A DNA stretch of 64,000 nt from Streptomyces sp. XD-27 (GTDB lineage Bacteria > Actinomycetota > Actinomycetes > Streptomycetales > Streptomycetaceae), in the NCBI RefSeq assembly GCF_030553055.1, contig NZ_CP130713.1, positions 6,448,001-6,512,000 of the forward strand, written 5' to 3'. Shown here piece by piece: positions 31,210 to 40,928 of the stretch. Under the pieces are notes generated by a model that was not told the DNA's origin, ran no database searches, and worked only from the letters and a program-made list of their open reading frames with translations. Each line of letters starts with the position of its first letter. The stretch's first letter is position 1. A program made the translations under genes and the position numbers.

Positions 31210-32859
31210 ATGACCCAGATCGACACCCGGATCGACGAGTCAACGCCGGTCCTCATCGTGGGCGGATCCCTCGTGGGGCTGTCCACGTCGCTGTTCCTGG
31301 GCCGGCTGGGCGTCGGCCACGTCCTGGTCGAGAAGCACGCCGGCACCTCCCGCCACCCGCGCGGCCGGGGGAACAACGTCCGCACCATGGAGCTGTTCCG
31401 CACCGCCGGGGTGGCGGACGCCATCCGCGAGGCCGCGTCGGTGCTCGCGGACAACCACGGCATCCTGCAGGCCCGCTCGCTCACCGGAACCGACCAGGAA
31501 TGGCTGTTCAAGGAGATCGATCCCGGCGGCGGCCTGCGGCGGATCAGCCCCGCCGGCTGGTGCCTGTGCAGCCAGAACGACCTCGAACCCGTCCTGGTGC
31601 GGGCCGCCCGCGCGCTCGGCGGCGACCTGCGCTTCGGCACCGAACTGATCTCGTTCGACCAGGACGCCGACGGGGTGACCGCCGTGGTCGGCGACCGCGC
31701 GACGGGGGAGCGCCGGACCGTACGCGCCGCCTACCTGGTCGCCGCCGACGGACCGCGCAGTCCGGTACGGGCGAGCCTCGGCATCGGACACACCGGCCGC
31801 GGCGACCTGTTCCACAACGTCAGCGTCACCTTCCGCGCCAAAGGTCTGGCCGACGCCGTCGGCGAACGCCGCTTCATCGCCTGCTACCTGACGAACCCCG
31901 AGGCGGACGGAGCGCTGCTGCCGGTCGACAACCGCGCGGAATGGGTCTTCCACGCCCCCTGGCACCCCGAACAGGGCGAGACCCTGGAGGACTTCACCGA
32001 CGAGCGCTGCGTGCGGCACATCCGCACCGCGGTCGGCATCCCCGACCTGGAGATCGAGATCACGGGCAAGGCGCCCTGGCACGCGGCCGAACGGGTCGCC
32101 GAGTCCTACGGCGACGGCCGGGCCTTCCTCGCCGGCGACGCCGCCCACGAGATGTCGCCCACCGGCGCCTTCGGCTCCAACACCGGCATCCAGGACGCGC
32201 ACAACCTCGCCTGGAAGCTCGCCGCCGTCCTCGGCGGCTGGGCGGGCCCGGAACTGCTGCGGACCTACGAGGCCGAACGGCGCCCCGTGGCCCGCGCCAC
32301 CAGCGCCCGCGCCGCCGCCCGCTCCGCCGAGCACCGGCACCCCGGCTACGCCGCGCCGCCCGGCGCGGGCGGAGGGCGCCAGAGCGACGTGCTCGCGGTC
32401 GCGATGGGCTACCGCTACCCGAAGGGCGCCGTCCTGGGCGCCGACCCCGCCGCCCCCGCCGTACCCGACCGCTTCGAGTCCACCGGTGCCCCCGGCACCC
32501 GCGCCCCGCACCTGTGGCTGCGGCGGGACGGCACCCGGCTGTCCACCCTGGACCTGTACGAACGGTCCTGCGTCCTGCTGACCGGCACCGAGGGCGCGGC
32601 CTGGCACCGCGCGGCGGCGCGGCTCGCGGAGCACCTCCCCGTGCCCCTGACCAGCCATCGCATCGGCCCCACCGCCGACCACGACCTGACCCCCGACCCC
32701 GACTCCGACACCGACTGGGCCCGCGCGCACGGCACCCGCGAGGACGGGGCGGTCCTGGTCCGGCCGGACGGCTTCGTGGCATGGCGCTCCGAGCAGGCCG
32801 TACCCGACCCGGAGGAGACGCTCGACGGGGCGCTGAGGACGGTGCTGAGCCTGCGGTGA
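31210..32859 (+). CDS. FAD-dependent aromatic polyketide hydroxylase (whiE ORFVIII-like)
   Basis: Class A flavoprotein monooxygenase of 549 aa that would hydroxylate the aromatic polyketide using NAD(P)H and oxygen. The FAD motif LIVGGSLVGLSTSLFLGRLG is near residue 15, the DG motif YLVAADGPRSPVR near 177 and GDAAHEMSPTGAFGSNTGIQDAHNL near 312. A C-terminal thioredoxin-like domain around residues 430-549 is usual in polyketide hydroxylases. It is divergent from the PKS operon exactly as ORFVIII is in whiE. Confidence 0.93.
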   Translation: MTQIDTRIDESTPVLIVGGSLVGLSTSLFLGRLGVGHVLVEKHAGTSRHPRGRGNNVRTMELFRTAGVADAIREAASVLADNHGILQARSLTGTDQEWLFKEIDPGGGLRRISPAGWCLCSQNDLEPVLVRAARALGGDLRFGTELISFDQDADGVTAVVGDRATGERRTVRAAYLVAADGPRSPVRASLGIGHTGRGDLFHNVSVTFRAKGLADAVGERRFIACYLTNPEADGALLPVDNRAEWVFHAPWHPEQGETLEDFTDERCVRHIRTAVGIPDLEIEITGKAPWHAAERVAESYGDGRAFLAGDAAHEMSPTGAFGSNTGIQDAHNLAWKLAAVLGGWAGPELLRTYEAERRPVARATSARAAARSAEHRHPGYAAPPGAGGGRQSDVLAVAMGYRYPKGAVLGADPAAPAVPDRFESTGAPGTRAPHLWLRRDGTRLSTLDLYERSCVLLTGTEGAAWHRAAARLAEHLPVPLTSHRIGPTADHDLTPDPDSDTDWARAHGTREDGAVLVRPDGFVAWRSEQAVPDPEETLDGALRTVLSLR

Positions 32860-32939
32860 CGCCCCGCGCGCCCGGGAGCGTCCGGGGAAGCGGCGCGCGG
32901 CTCCCTCAGTCCGCCGCCTCAGTCCCTCAGCCCGCCGCC

Positions 32940-33578
32940 TCAGCCCGCCGGTGCCCGGCGGGCGCCCCGCAGGCGGCGCCAGACCGCCGGGACCGCGCCG
33001 ATCAGCAGGGCCAGGGCGACCGCCGCCACCACGCCCTCCCACGGCTCGGCGAACAGCGAGCCGCCCAGGATGCCGACCAGCTGGTACGTAGCGGCCCACG
33101 CCAGGGCCGCCGGGGCGGCGCCGCGCGCGAAGCGCCGCAGCGGCATCCGGGCCAGCAGGCACGCCAGCATCACCGGGATCCGGCCCGCCGGGACCAGCCG
33201 GGACAGCACCAGCACCACCACCCCGTGCTCGTCCAGCCGGGCGCGGGCCGCCGCCAGCCGCTCCGGCGCGGCGCGCTCGCGGAGCCGGGCCGACCAGCGC
33301 GAGCCGTTCGCCGATCGGAACCCGCGGCGGCCCAGCCAGTACAGCCCGACGTCGCCGAGGAACGCCGCCGCGGACGCCACCACGAAGACGAACAGCAGCG
33401 AGAACGGCGACGTCTGATGGACCGCCACCACCGCGGCCGAGCTCACCACCGCGCCGGTCGGCACCACCGGGACCAGCGCGCCCACCACCACCAGCAGGAA
33501 CAGGGAGGGATAGCCCACCGCCTGCTGCGTCGACTCGGGCGGCAGGCTCCGCGCCAGCCCGGCGAGCTCACCGATCAC
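32940..33578 (-). CDS. DedA family (SNARE-associated/VTT) membrane protein
   Basis: A 212-aa polytopic membrane protein with about five hydrophobic segments. The DedA-type motif is recognisable in the middle: FLGDVGLYWLGRRG, then VLSRLVPAGRIPVMLACLLARM. DedA proteins act in membrane lipid scrambling or proton-dependent homeostasis. GTG 33578 overlaps the stop of the MBL hydrolase as GTGA, so the two are co-translated. Confidence 0.85.
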   Translation of the reverse strand: MIGELAGLARSLPPESTQQAVGYPSLFLLVVVGALVPVVPTGAVVSSAAVVAVHQTSPFSLLFVFVVASAAAFLGDVGLYWLGRRGFRSANGSRWSARLRERAAPERLAAARARLDEHGVVVLVLSRLVPAGRIPVMLACLLARMPLRRFARGAAPAALAWAATYQLVGILGGSLFAEPWEGVVAAVALALLIGAVPAVWRRLRGARRAPAG

Positions 33579-34357
33579 CTGGCGGCCTCCAGCCGCACGC
33601 TCTCGCCGTGCCCCAGCAGATGCACCGACGCCAGCGGCGCCAACCGCTCCGCGTGCCGGACGAACTCGTCGCCGGGCGCGTGGAACTCGTGCGGCCGTAC
33701 CGCGTCCATCCCGATCGGCCAGTACGTGCCGTAGTGCACCGGAACCGCGCTGACCGCCCCCAGCCGGGCCAGCGCCTGCGCCGCGCGGCGCGCGTCCAGG
33801 TGCCCGTGCCCCAGATACGGGCCCCAGCCGCCGACCGGCAGCAGCGCCACATCGCACGGCCCCACGGCCTCGGCCATGCCGTCGAAGAGCCCGGTGTCAC
33901 CGGCGAAGTACGTCGTGGCCTCGCCGTGCACCACATAGCCGAGCGCGGGGACCCGGCGCGGCCCGTACGGCAGCCGGCGGCCGTCGTGCGCGGCGGGCAC
34001 CGCCCGCAGCCGCACCGCCCCGACCGCGACCTCGTCGCCCGGCCGCACCTCGGTGACCCGCAGCCCCCGGACCCCCGCCACCCGGCGCAGCCCGGGCACC
34101 GCCCGCCCCGCACCCCACGGCACCAGCAGCCGGGTGCCCGGCGCCAGCCTGGCCAGCGACCCCAGGTGGAGGTGGTCGGCGTGCAGATGCGAGACGACGG
34201 CGATATCCGCCCGGGCGGCGGCGGGCGGCGGCACCGGCCCCCTGCGCCGCCGCAGATGCGCCAGCCGCCGTACGAACAGCGGATCCGTCAGCACGGCGAC
34301 GCCCGAGTCGCGCACCGTGGCGGTGGCATGGCCCCACCAGGTGATCTCCACCGGCAC
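33575..34357 (-). CDS. MBL-fold metal-dependent hydrolase (UlaG-like)
   Basis: Metallo-beta-lactamase-fold hydrolase of about 260 aa. The metal signature HLHADHLHLGSL is near residue 58, the next ligands are in YFAGDTGLFDGM, and later VPVHYGTYWPIG supplies a histidine. The opening strand EITWWGHATATVRDSGV is typical of the UlaG/YjjU group. AGGAGG precedes several in-frame GTG codons (34363, 34357, 34351); 34357 has the best spacing. The substrate is unknown. Confidence 0.85.
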   Translation of the reverse strand: MPVEITWWGHATATVRDSGVAVLTDPLFVRRLAHLRRRRGPVPPPAAARADIAVVSHLHADHLHLGSLARLAPGTRLLVPWGAGRAVPGLRRVAGVRGLRVTEVRPGDEVAVGAVRLRAVPAAHDGRRLPYGPRRVPALGYVVHGEATTYFAGDTGLFDGMAEAVGPCDVALLPVGGWGPYLGHGHLDARRAAQALARLGAVSAVPVHYGTYWPIGMDAVRPHEFHAPGDEFVRHAERLAPLASVHLLGHGESVRLEAAR

Positions 34358-34472
34358 CGGCACCCCTCCTGTCCCCACACGGACCCCCGGCTCCCGAGCC
34401 TAGGCCGTCCTGCCTGTGACACGCTGGTGGACGAGCCCGCGCGCGGGCGCGGCGACGTGAGGTGGACGGACC

Positions 34473-36605
34473 GTGCGAATGCCTCGTTGGACAGCCGTGG
34501 GCGCAGCCCTGCTGAGGGTGGTCACCGTCTGGGGCGTGAGCACGCTGACCATGCTGGTGCTCGCCGGGCTCCTCCCCGACTTCCGGCTCCAGTCCGCCGA
34601 CGGGGACAGCGCCACCCGTATCGGCATCACCGCGGCCGCAGGCGCCGGCGCGTTCGGCGTGCTCAGCGCCCTGGTGTGGCCGCTGCTGGTGCGCGCGCTG
34701 CTGCTGATGCCCGCCTTCGTCCTCGGCCTGCTGGTCTTCGTCCTCAACGGCTCCCTGCTGCTGATCGCCCTCAGCCTGGTGCCGGACGGCCGGGGTGCCG
34801 CCGAGCCGGAGACCGCCGTGGTCGTCGCCGCCGCGATGTCGGCCGCGTCCTCCGCCACCAGCACCTTCCTCACCGTCCGCGACGACGGCGCCTACCGGCG
34901 GCGGCTCGCCCGCATGGCCGACCGCAAGCGCCGCGGAAGGGGCGGCACCGACGGCCACCGGCCGCCGCCCGGCATCGTCTTCCTCCAGCTCGACGGCGTG
35001 GGCCACGACGTGCTGCGCGACGCCCTGTCCGGCAAGCGGCCCCTGATGGAGACCGTCGCGGGCTGGGCGGAGCGCACCCACACGCTCACCCCCTGGCGCA
35101 CCGACTGGTCCAGCCAGACCGGCGCCAGCCAGCTCGGCATCCTGCACGGCACCAACGCCGACGTCCCCGCCTTCCGCTGGTACGACAAGGAGCGCGGGCA
35201 GGTCATGGTCAGCAACCGGCCCACCAGCGCGGCCGAGCTCCAGCGCCGCGCCGTCGCCCGCACCCGCGACGGCGGACTGCTCACCGTCGACGGGGCCAGC
35301 CGGGGCAACCTGTTCAGCGGCGGCGCCGACCAGCTCGCGCTCGTGCTGTCCGTCGCCGCCCGGCGCGGTCGGCACAACCGCTCCCGCTACGGCTACTTCG
35401 CCTACTTCTCCGACCCCGCCAACGCCACCCGAACCGCCGGGTCCTTCGTCGCCGAGGTCTTCCGGGAGCTCGGCCAGTCCGCCCGCGCCCGCCTGCGCCG
35501 CGAGCGGCCGCGCGTCACACGCGGCGGCCTCTACCCGTTCCTGCGGGCCTTCGCCACCGTCGTCGAACGCGACGTCGTCGTCGCGGCCGTCCTCGGCGAC
35601 GTGCTCTCCGGCCGCGGCGCCGTCTACGCCGACCTGGTCGCCTACGACGAGGTCGCCCACCACAGCGGGCCGCGCGGCCGCGACACCCACCAGGTACTGC
35701 GCCGACTGGACCGCGCCGTCGCGCTCATCGCCAAGATCACCGAGCACGCGCCCCGCGACTACCGCATCGTGCTGCTGTCCGACCACGGCCAGAGCCCCGG
35801 CGAGACCTTCGCCGCGCGGTTCGGGCTCACCCTGGAGGACCTGGTGCGCGCCGGGTGCGGACTGCCCGTCTCCCGGCGTGCGGGCCGCACCCCCAGCGGC
35901 GCGGAGGCGCGGGAGGCGGCCCGCGCCGCGCTGCACCGCCCCGAGAAGGACGGCGCCGACGGCCGGAAGGCCCGCGAGGGCCGCGGCCCCACCGGCCCCG
36001 TCGTCCTCGCCTCCGGCAACCTGGGCCTGGTCTCCTTCCCCGACGTCCCCGGCCGGATGACCCGCGAGGAGATCGACGCCCGCCACCCGGCGCTGCTGCG
36101 CACCCTCGCCGACCACCCCGGAGTGGGCTTCCTGCTCGTCCACTCCGCCGAGCACGGCGCCGTCGCGCTGGGCCCGGCGGGCGCCGAGCACCACCTGGAG
36201 ACCGGTCTGGTCATCGGGGGGACGAGCCCGCTGGAGCCCTTCGGGCCGGGTGCCGCCGACGCCGTAAGCCGCACCGCGGGCTTCCGCAACGCCCCCGACA
36301 TCATGATCAACTCCGCCTGCCGCCCCGACACCGGCGAGGTGCACGCCTTCGAGGAGCAGATCGGCTCGCACGGCGGCCTCGGCGGCCCGCAGGGCCACCC
36401 CTTCCTGCTGTGGCCGAACGACCTCACCCCGCCGACCAACGACGGGGCGGAGCTGGTGGGCGCCGAGCAGGTGCACACGGTGCTGCGGCGCTGGCTGCGC
36501 GAGACCCACGGCCCGCAGGTCCCCGCGGAGGAATTCCCGCCAACTCAACCCCTAGCCGCACCATTTCCTGTCGTGACCAGACTCACACCGGAGGAAAGTC
36601 CGTGA
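34473..36605 (+). CDS. Membrane protein with N-terminal 4-TM holin-like domain and C-terminal phosphodiesterase/alkaline-phosphatase-fold domain
   Basis: A 710-aa two-part protein. Residues about 1-130 contain four hydrophobic helices resembling the mycobacterial 4-TMS phage-holin superfamily. From about residue 165 an alkaline-phosphatase-superfamily domain follows: VFLQLDGVGHDVL carries the first metal-ligand aspartate, TDWSSQTGASQ the likely nucleophile region, DEVAHHSGPRGRDTH the second ligands and IVLLSDHGQSPGETF the DHG motif. It probably cleaves a phosphodiester or phosphonate at the membrane. GTG 34473 follows GAGGTGGA. The substrate is unknown. Confidence 0.85.
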   Translation: MRMPRWTAVGAALLRVVTVWGVSTLTMLVLAGLLPDFRLQSADGDSATRIGITAAAGAGAFGVLSALVWPLLVRALLLMPAFVLGLLVFVLNGSLLLIALSLVPDGRGAAEPETAVVVAAAMSAASSATSTFLTVRDDGAYRRRLARMADRKRRGRGGTDGHRPPPGIVFLQLDGVGHDVLRDALSGKRPLMETVAGWAERTHTLTPWRTDWSSQTGASQLGILHGTNADVPAFRWYDKERGQVMVSNRPTSAAELQRRAVARTRDGGLLTVDGASRGNLFSGGADQLALVLSVAARRGRHNRSRYGYFAYFSDPANATRTAGSFVAEVFRELGQSARARLRRERPRVTRGGLYPFLRAFATVVERDVVVAAVLGDVLSGRGAVYADLVAYDEVAHHSGPRGRDTHQVLRRLDRAVALIAKITEHAPRDYRIVLLSDHGQSPGETFAARFGLTLEDLVRAGCGLPVSRRAGRTPSGAEAREAARAALHRPEKDGADGRKAREGRGPTGPVVLASGNLGLVSFPDVPGRMTREEIDARHPALLRTLADHPGVGFLLVHSAEHGAVALGPAGAEHHLETGLVIGGTSPLEPFGPGAADAVSRTAGFRNAPDIMINSACRPDTGEVHAFEEQIGSHGGLGGPQGHPFLLWPNDLTPPTNDGAELVGAEQVHTVLRRWLRETHGPQVPAEEFPPTQPLAAPFPVVTRLTPEESP

Positions 36606-36701
36606 TTTGGTACGGTCAGCGCCGTCCGGTGACCATGTCTGGGCGCTCGGCACCCACCCCTGTGACCGAGTGATCAGCACAATGGAAGGCGCACCACCCC
36701 C

Positions 36702-38108
36702 ATGCACGACCGCTCCACCCGTCGCTTCGGGCTGCCCACAGCAACCGCGCTCGTCACGGGGAACATCATCGGAGGCGGCATCTTCCTGCTGCCCGCCTCG
36801 GTCGCCCCGTACGGCACCGTCAGCCTGCTGGCCTTCGCCGTCCTGACCGTCGGCGCCATCGCGCTCGCCCTGGTCTTCGGCCGGCTGGCGCGGCGCGACC
36901 CGCGCACCGGTGGCCCGTACATCTACGCCCGCGAGGCGTTCGGCGACTTCGCCGGCTTCCTGTCCGCCTGGTCGTTCTGGACCATGGCGTGGGTCAGCAA
37001 CGCCGCCCTCGCCTTCGGGGCCGTCGGCTACATCGACGTCATGCTCCCCGGCGAGATGTCCAAGAGCGCCAAGCTGGCCACGGCGCTGCTCGCCCTGTGG
37101 CTCCCGGCGCTGGCCAACTTCGCCGGCACCCGCTGGGTGGGCGCCGTCCAGGTGGTCTCCACCGTGCTGAAGTACCTGCCGCTGCTCTTCGTCGCCGTGG
37201 TGGGACTGTTCTTCTTCGACCCCGCCAACCTCGGGGAGTTCAACGCCGGCAGCGGCAGCGCCATGGGCGGCCTGTCCGCCGCGGCCGCCCTGCTGCTGTA
37301 CTCGTACGTGGGCGTGGAGTCCGCGGCGATGAGCGCGGGCGAGGTCCGCGACCCCGAGCGGAACGTCGGCCGCGCCAGCGTCCTCGGCACCATCGCCGCC
37401 GCGCTCGTCTACCTGCTGGGCACCGTGGCGGTCTTCGGCACCGTCTCCCACGAGAAGCTGGTCGACTCCGACGCCCCGTTCTCCGACGCCGTCACCGCGA
37501 TGTTCGGCGAGCACTGGGGCGGCCTGGAACCGGGCACCCTCATCGCGGCCGCCGCGGTGATCTCCATCCTCGGCTCGCTCAACGGCTGGACGCTGATGAG
37601 CGCCCAGGCCCCGTACGCCGCCGCGAAGGACGGCCTGTTCCCGGCGCTCTTCACCGTGAAGCGGCGCGGCGTGCCCACCTACGGCGTCCTCGTCGGCGTC
37701 GTGCTGGCCTCGGCGCTGACCGTCATCAACTACACCTCGAACTCCGACAAGGTCTTCGAGACCCTGGTCCTGATCACCACCTTCTCGGCGACGGTCCCAT
37801 ATCTGCTGGCCTGCGGCGCGCAGCTGTACTTCCTGCTCTCCGGCCGCCACGAGGAGGTCCGCCGAGGCCGCCTGGCCTGGGACGCCGCGCTGGCCCTCGC
37901 CGGCTTCGGGTTCTCCTTCTGGCTGGTGTCGGGCGCGGGCTACGCCGCCGTCTACCAGGGCACGCTGTTCCTCTTCGCGGGCGTCCTCGTCTACGCGGTC
38001 ATCGCCGCGCGCAGCCGCCGCCAGGCCCAGGCGGAGCCGGCCGAGGACGGCGCCCCGGCCGCGGTGGAGGCCGAAGGTCCGGCGGTGGCCGAGGCCACCG
38101 CGAACTGA
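36702..38108 (+). CDS. APC family amino acid permease (arginine/agmatine antiporter-like)
   Basis: A 468-aa secondary transporter with about twelve transmembrane helices. The first helix carries the unwound substrate-binding GNIIGGGIFLLPASVAP motif, and GGPYIYAREAFGDFAGFLSAWSFW follows, as in AdiC/CadB-type antiporters. The C-terminus is a cytoplasmic Ala/Glu-rich tail. A GGAAGG site lies 14 bases upstream of ATG, farther than usual. Substrate assignment within the family is uncertain. Confidence 0.9.
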   Translation: MHDRSTRRFGLPTATALVTGNIIGGGIFLLPASVAPYGTVSLLAFAVLTVGAIALALVFGRLARRDPRTGGPYIYAREAFGDFAGFLSAWSFWTMAWVSNAALAFGAVGYIDVMLPGEMSKSAKLATALLALWLPALANFAGTRWVGAVQVVSTVLKYLPLLFVAVVGLFFFDPANLGEFNAGSGSAMGGLSAAAALLLYSYVGVESAAMSAGEVRDPERNVGRASVLGTIAAALVYLLGTVAVFGTVSHEKLVDSDAPFSDAVTAMFGEHWGGLEPGTLIAAAAVISILGSLNGWTLMSAQAPYAAAKDGLFPALFTVKRRGVPTYGVLVGVVLASALTVINYTSNSDKVFETLVLITTFSATVPYLLACGAQLYFLLSGRHEEVRRGRLAWDAALALAGFGFSFWLVSGAGYAAVYQGTLFLFAGVLVYAVIAARSRRQAQAEPAEDGAPAAVEAEGPAVAEATAN

Positions 38109-38175
38109 GGCGGCATCCGGCATTACCTGTGCGGTAATCGACCCCCACCGTCATCGGCGGCAGGGTGGAGGCATC

Positions 38176-38207
38176 GGGTTCCGGTCGGCTCACTTCGGCC
38201 GGAACCC
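38176..38207 (+). terminator. Strong GC hairpin after the permease
   Basis: GGGTTCCGG and CCGGAACCC form a perfect 9-bp stem around a 14-nt loop between the permease and the next gene. No T-run follows. It may be a terminator or a 5' leader structure of the downstream gene. Confidence 0.5.
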
Positions 38208-38249
38208 GCCCCTGACCAGCGCACCCATGCCGCCGGAGGTTGATCCGCC

Positions 38250-38678
38250 ATGTCCGCCACGCAGTTGACCACTCGCCCTCAGTCCGTCGACGCCACCGCC
38301 GCCCGGACCTGGCTGCGCCGCTTCCTGGCCCTCGACGCGGTCGTCACCGGCGGCAACGGCCTGGCCTACCTGGCCTTGTCCGGGCCGCTGGGCGACCTGC
38401 TCGGCGTCGACCGGACGCTGCTCGTCGGCCTCGGGGCCTTCCTCACCGCGTTCGCCGCGGCGGTCGGCTACCTCGCTTCCCGGCCGCAGCCGCCCGCCCT
38501 GGGCGTACGGTTCGTCGTCGAGTCCAATCTGCTGTGGGCGGCACTCAGCATCGCCGCCCTGGCCCTGTGGCTGTCGCCGACCACCGCCGGAACCGTCTGG
38601 ATCCCGATGCAGGCCGCCACCGTGGCGGGCTTCGCGACCCTGCAGTACGGCGCGCTGCGTGCCGCCCTCAGGACATGA
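38250..38678 (+). CDS. Small four-helix integral membrane protein
   Basis: A 142-aa protein with four predicted hydrophobic helices (about 30-48, 55-75, 87-107 and 113-130) and no recognisable catalytic motif. GGAGG precedes ATG 38250. Its 3' end overlaps the convergent XRE regulator by 11 bases. Similar unnamed proteins are common beside HTH regulators in Streptomyces. Confidence 0.75.
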   Translation: MSATQLTTRPQSVDATAARTWLRRFLALDAVVTGGNGLAYLALSGPLGDLLGVDRTLLVGLGAFLTAFAAAVGYLASRPQPPALGVRFVVESNLLWAALSIAALALWLSPTTAGTVWIPMQAATVAGFATLQYGALRAALRT

Positions 38679-39471
38679 GCCGCTGAAGATACGCCGCCGT
38701 CTCCGGGTCCGCCGGGACGAAGGTCTCGATGGCCAGCTCGGAGACGGTGACGTCCATCGGCGTGTTGAACGTGGCGATCGTCGAGATGAACGACAGCACC
38801 CGCCCGCCGTGCTCGATCATCATCGGCAGCGCGAACGGCGCGTCCTCCCCGCCGGGGGCCGTCTCGTCGGCCGCCCCGTCGGGCACCGGATAGGCGCTGA
38901 CCTCCTCGTACAGCGCGCGCAGCGGCGCCGACCGCAGCAGCGCCAACTGCCGCTCCATCTGGTCCAGCAGATGGCCGCGCCACTGGCGCAGGTTGCGGAT
39001 GCGCGGTGCGATGCCCTGCGGATGCAGGGTGAGGCGCATCGCGTTCATCGGCGGCTGGAGCAGATGGTCCGCGACGTCGGCCAGCAGCAGCGAGACCGCC
39101 CGGTTGGCCGCCACGACGGTGTACGTACCGTCCACGACGATCGCCGGGTACGGCTCGAAACCCGTCAGCAGCCGCTCCATGACGGCGCGCAAGGTCCCCA
39201 TCGCGGGCGCGTCCAGGGCGGTCTCCGGGTAGTGCGGCGCGTAACCGGCCGCCATCAGCAGCGCGTTGCGCTCCCGCACGGGGACGTCCAGATGGTCCGC
39301 CAGCCGCAGGACCATCTCCTGGCTCGGCCGGGACCGGCCGGTCTCGATGAAGCTGATGTGGCGGGCCGAGGAGTCCGCGCGCAGCGCCAGCTCCAACTGG
39401 CTCATCCGGCGCCGGTCCCGCCATTCCCGCAGCAGCGCGCCCACCCCCGGGGCGACCGTGGCAGTCGTCAT
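38668..39471 (-). CDS. XRE-family regulator with MmyB-like ligand-binding domain
   Basis: A 267-aa transcription factor. The N-terminal Cro/C1 helix-turn-helix is clear: LREWRDRRRMSQLELALRAD, then SARHISFIETGRSRPSQEMVLRLADHL. The C-terminal 170 residues match the MmyB PAS-like domain, with PAIVVDGTYTVVAANRAV and LRLTLHPQGIAPRI-like segments. Such regulators often control a neighbouring reductase or membrane gene. ATG 39471 is the only start that leaves the HTH at the usual distance. Confidence 0.9.
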   Translation of the reverse strand: MTTATVAPGVGALLREWRDRRRMSQLELALRADSSARHISFIETGRSRPSQEMVLRLADHLDVPVRERNALLMAAGYAPHYPETALDAPAMGTLRAVMERLLTGFEPYPAIVVDGTYTVVAANRAVSLLLADVADHLLQPPMNAMRLTLHPQGIAPRIRNLRQWRGHLLDQMERQLALLRSAPLRALYEEVSAYPVPDGAADETAPGGEDAPFALPMMIEHGGRVLSFISTIATFNTPMDVTVSELAIETFVPADPETAAYLQRLMS

Positions 39472-39582
39472 GACCTGAAAGGTAACCGAACGCGTGTCGC
39501 GGTCCGCGCGCGGTGCCGCCGCCCCCGTGGCAGGCTGGTGCCGACCCGTACCCGACGCGCATGGACAAGGGGATGACGGCGC

Positions 39583-39894
39583 ATGACAGTCGAGCCGCTG
39601 ACGGACGAGGAGATCGAGGGCCGCCTGCGCGACCTTCCGGGCTGGTCGGAGCAGGAGGACCGGCTCACCCGCCGTTACGCCTTCGACGGCCATCTGGCGG
39701 CGGCGGGCCTGGTCGGCCAGATCGCCCGGATCCAGGACGAGCTCGACCACCACTCCGACGTGCTGCTCGGCTACGACACCGTCACCGTCTCGGTGAACAC
39801 CCACAGCGTCGGCGGAAAGATCACCGAGCTGGACTTCACCCTCGCCCACCGCGTGGAGGAGGCCGCCTCCGCCCACCCGACGCTGCGCCGCTGA
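39583..39894 (+). CDS. 4a-hydroxytetrahydrobiopterin dehydratase (pterin-4a-carbinolamine dehydratase)
   Basis: A 103-aa enzyme that dehydrates 4a-hydroxytetrahydropterin to recycle pterin cofactors. The active-site motif ELDHHSDVLLGYDTVTVSVNTHSVGG contains the paired histidines, and the C-terminal ITELDFTLAHRVEE is typical. Ribosome binding site AAGGGGATGA precedes ATG. No aromatic amino acid hydroxylase is adjacent. Confidence 0.93.
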   Translation: MTVEPLTDEEIEGRLRDLPGWSEQEDRLTRRYAFDGHLAAAGLVGQIARIQDELDHHSDVLLGYDTVTVSVNTHSVGGKITELDFTLAHRVEEAASAHPTLRR

Positions 39895-40018
39895 CCGCGG
39901 GTTTTGCCGAACCGGCAACGAACGTTGATCCCGCGTCGGCGGGAGGAGACGCTCTGAGGCACCAGACGCACACCCACGCGCGGCCCCGCCGGGCCCGCCG
40001 GACGGCGAAGGACCTCTG

Positions 40019-40900
40019 ATGGCCTCTCACCACCACCACGACCACACGCAGCTGGACTGGGAGGAGCTCGCCCCCCTCCTGGAACAGGGCGCCGAGATCA
40101 ACACTCCCGCCCTCGACCAGGCCATCGCCTGGCTGCGGGACGACCTGCTGGGCTCCGAACGGGCCGCCGCGATCGGCCAGGTGTGGGACGTGGGCAGCGG
40201 GCCGGGCGTCGCCGCCTGCCGACTGGCCCAGGCGTTCCCCGCCGCCGAGGTGCTGGCCGTGGACGGCGAGGACGCCCTGCTGCGGCGGGCCCGCGCCCGC
40301 GCCATGCGCCTGGGCATCGGCTACCGGCTGCGCACCCACACCGCCGACCTGCCCGGGGGGCTCTGCGGGGCCGGTACCGCGGAGCTGATCTGGACCAGCA
40401 AGACGGTGCACCATATGGGCGACCAGCGGGCCGCCCTGGCGAGCCTGGCCGAACGGCTGCGCCCCGGCGGCCTGCTGGCCGTCGCCGAGGGCGGACTGCC
40501 CACCCGGCGACTGCCGCGCGACATCGGCATCGGCCGGCCCGGTCTCGAAGCACGGCTCGACGCCGTCATGGAGGACTGGTTCGCCGCGATGCGCGGCGCG
40601 CTGCCCGAGACCGCGGACACCGTCGAGGACTGGCCCGCGATGCTCCGCGCGGCGGGTCTGGGACACGTCCGCAGCCGTACGTTCCTGCTCGACCTGCCGG
40701 CACCGGCGGACGCGCGGGTCCGCGCCCATCTGCACGCCGAACTCACCCGGTTCCACGAGGTACTCGGGGACCGGTTGGACGCCGAGGACCTCACCACTCT
40801 CGGCCGACTCCTGGACCCGGACGACGAGGCGGGGCTCCTGCGGCGCCCGGACGTGTTCCTGCTGAGCGCGCAGACCGTGCACACGGCGGTGCGGCCGTAG
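40019..40900 (+). CDS. Class I SAM-dependent methyltransferase
   Basis: A 293-aa methyltransferase with motif I VWDVGSGPGVAACRLA near residue 54, the acidic loop residue in VLAVDGEDALL, and the SKTVHHMGDQRAALASLAERLRPGGLLAVAEGG motif IV region. The N-terminus is histidine-rich (MASHHHHDHTQLDW), which may bind metal or be accidental. GAAGGA precedes ATG. The substrate is unknown. Confidence 0.86.
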   Translation: MASHHHHDHTQLDWEELAPLLEQGAEINTPALDQAIAWLRDDLLGSERAAAIGQVWDVGSGPGVAACRLAQAFPAAEVLAVDGEDALLRRARARAMRLGIGYRLRTHTADLPGGLCGAGTAELIWTSKTVHHMGDQRAALASLAERLRPGGLLAVAEGGLPTRRLPRDIGIGRPGLEARLDAVMEDWFAAMRGALPETADTVEDWPAMLRAAGLGHVRSRTFLLDLPAPADARVRAHLHAELTRFHEVLGDRLDAEDLTTLGRLLDPDDEAGLLRRPDVFLLSAQTVHTAVRP

Positions 40901-40928
40901 GGCGGACGGGCCGGGGCCGGGCCGGGGC

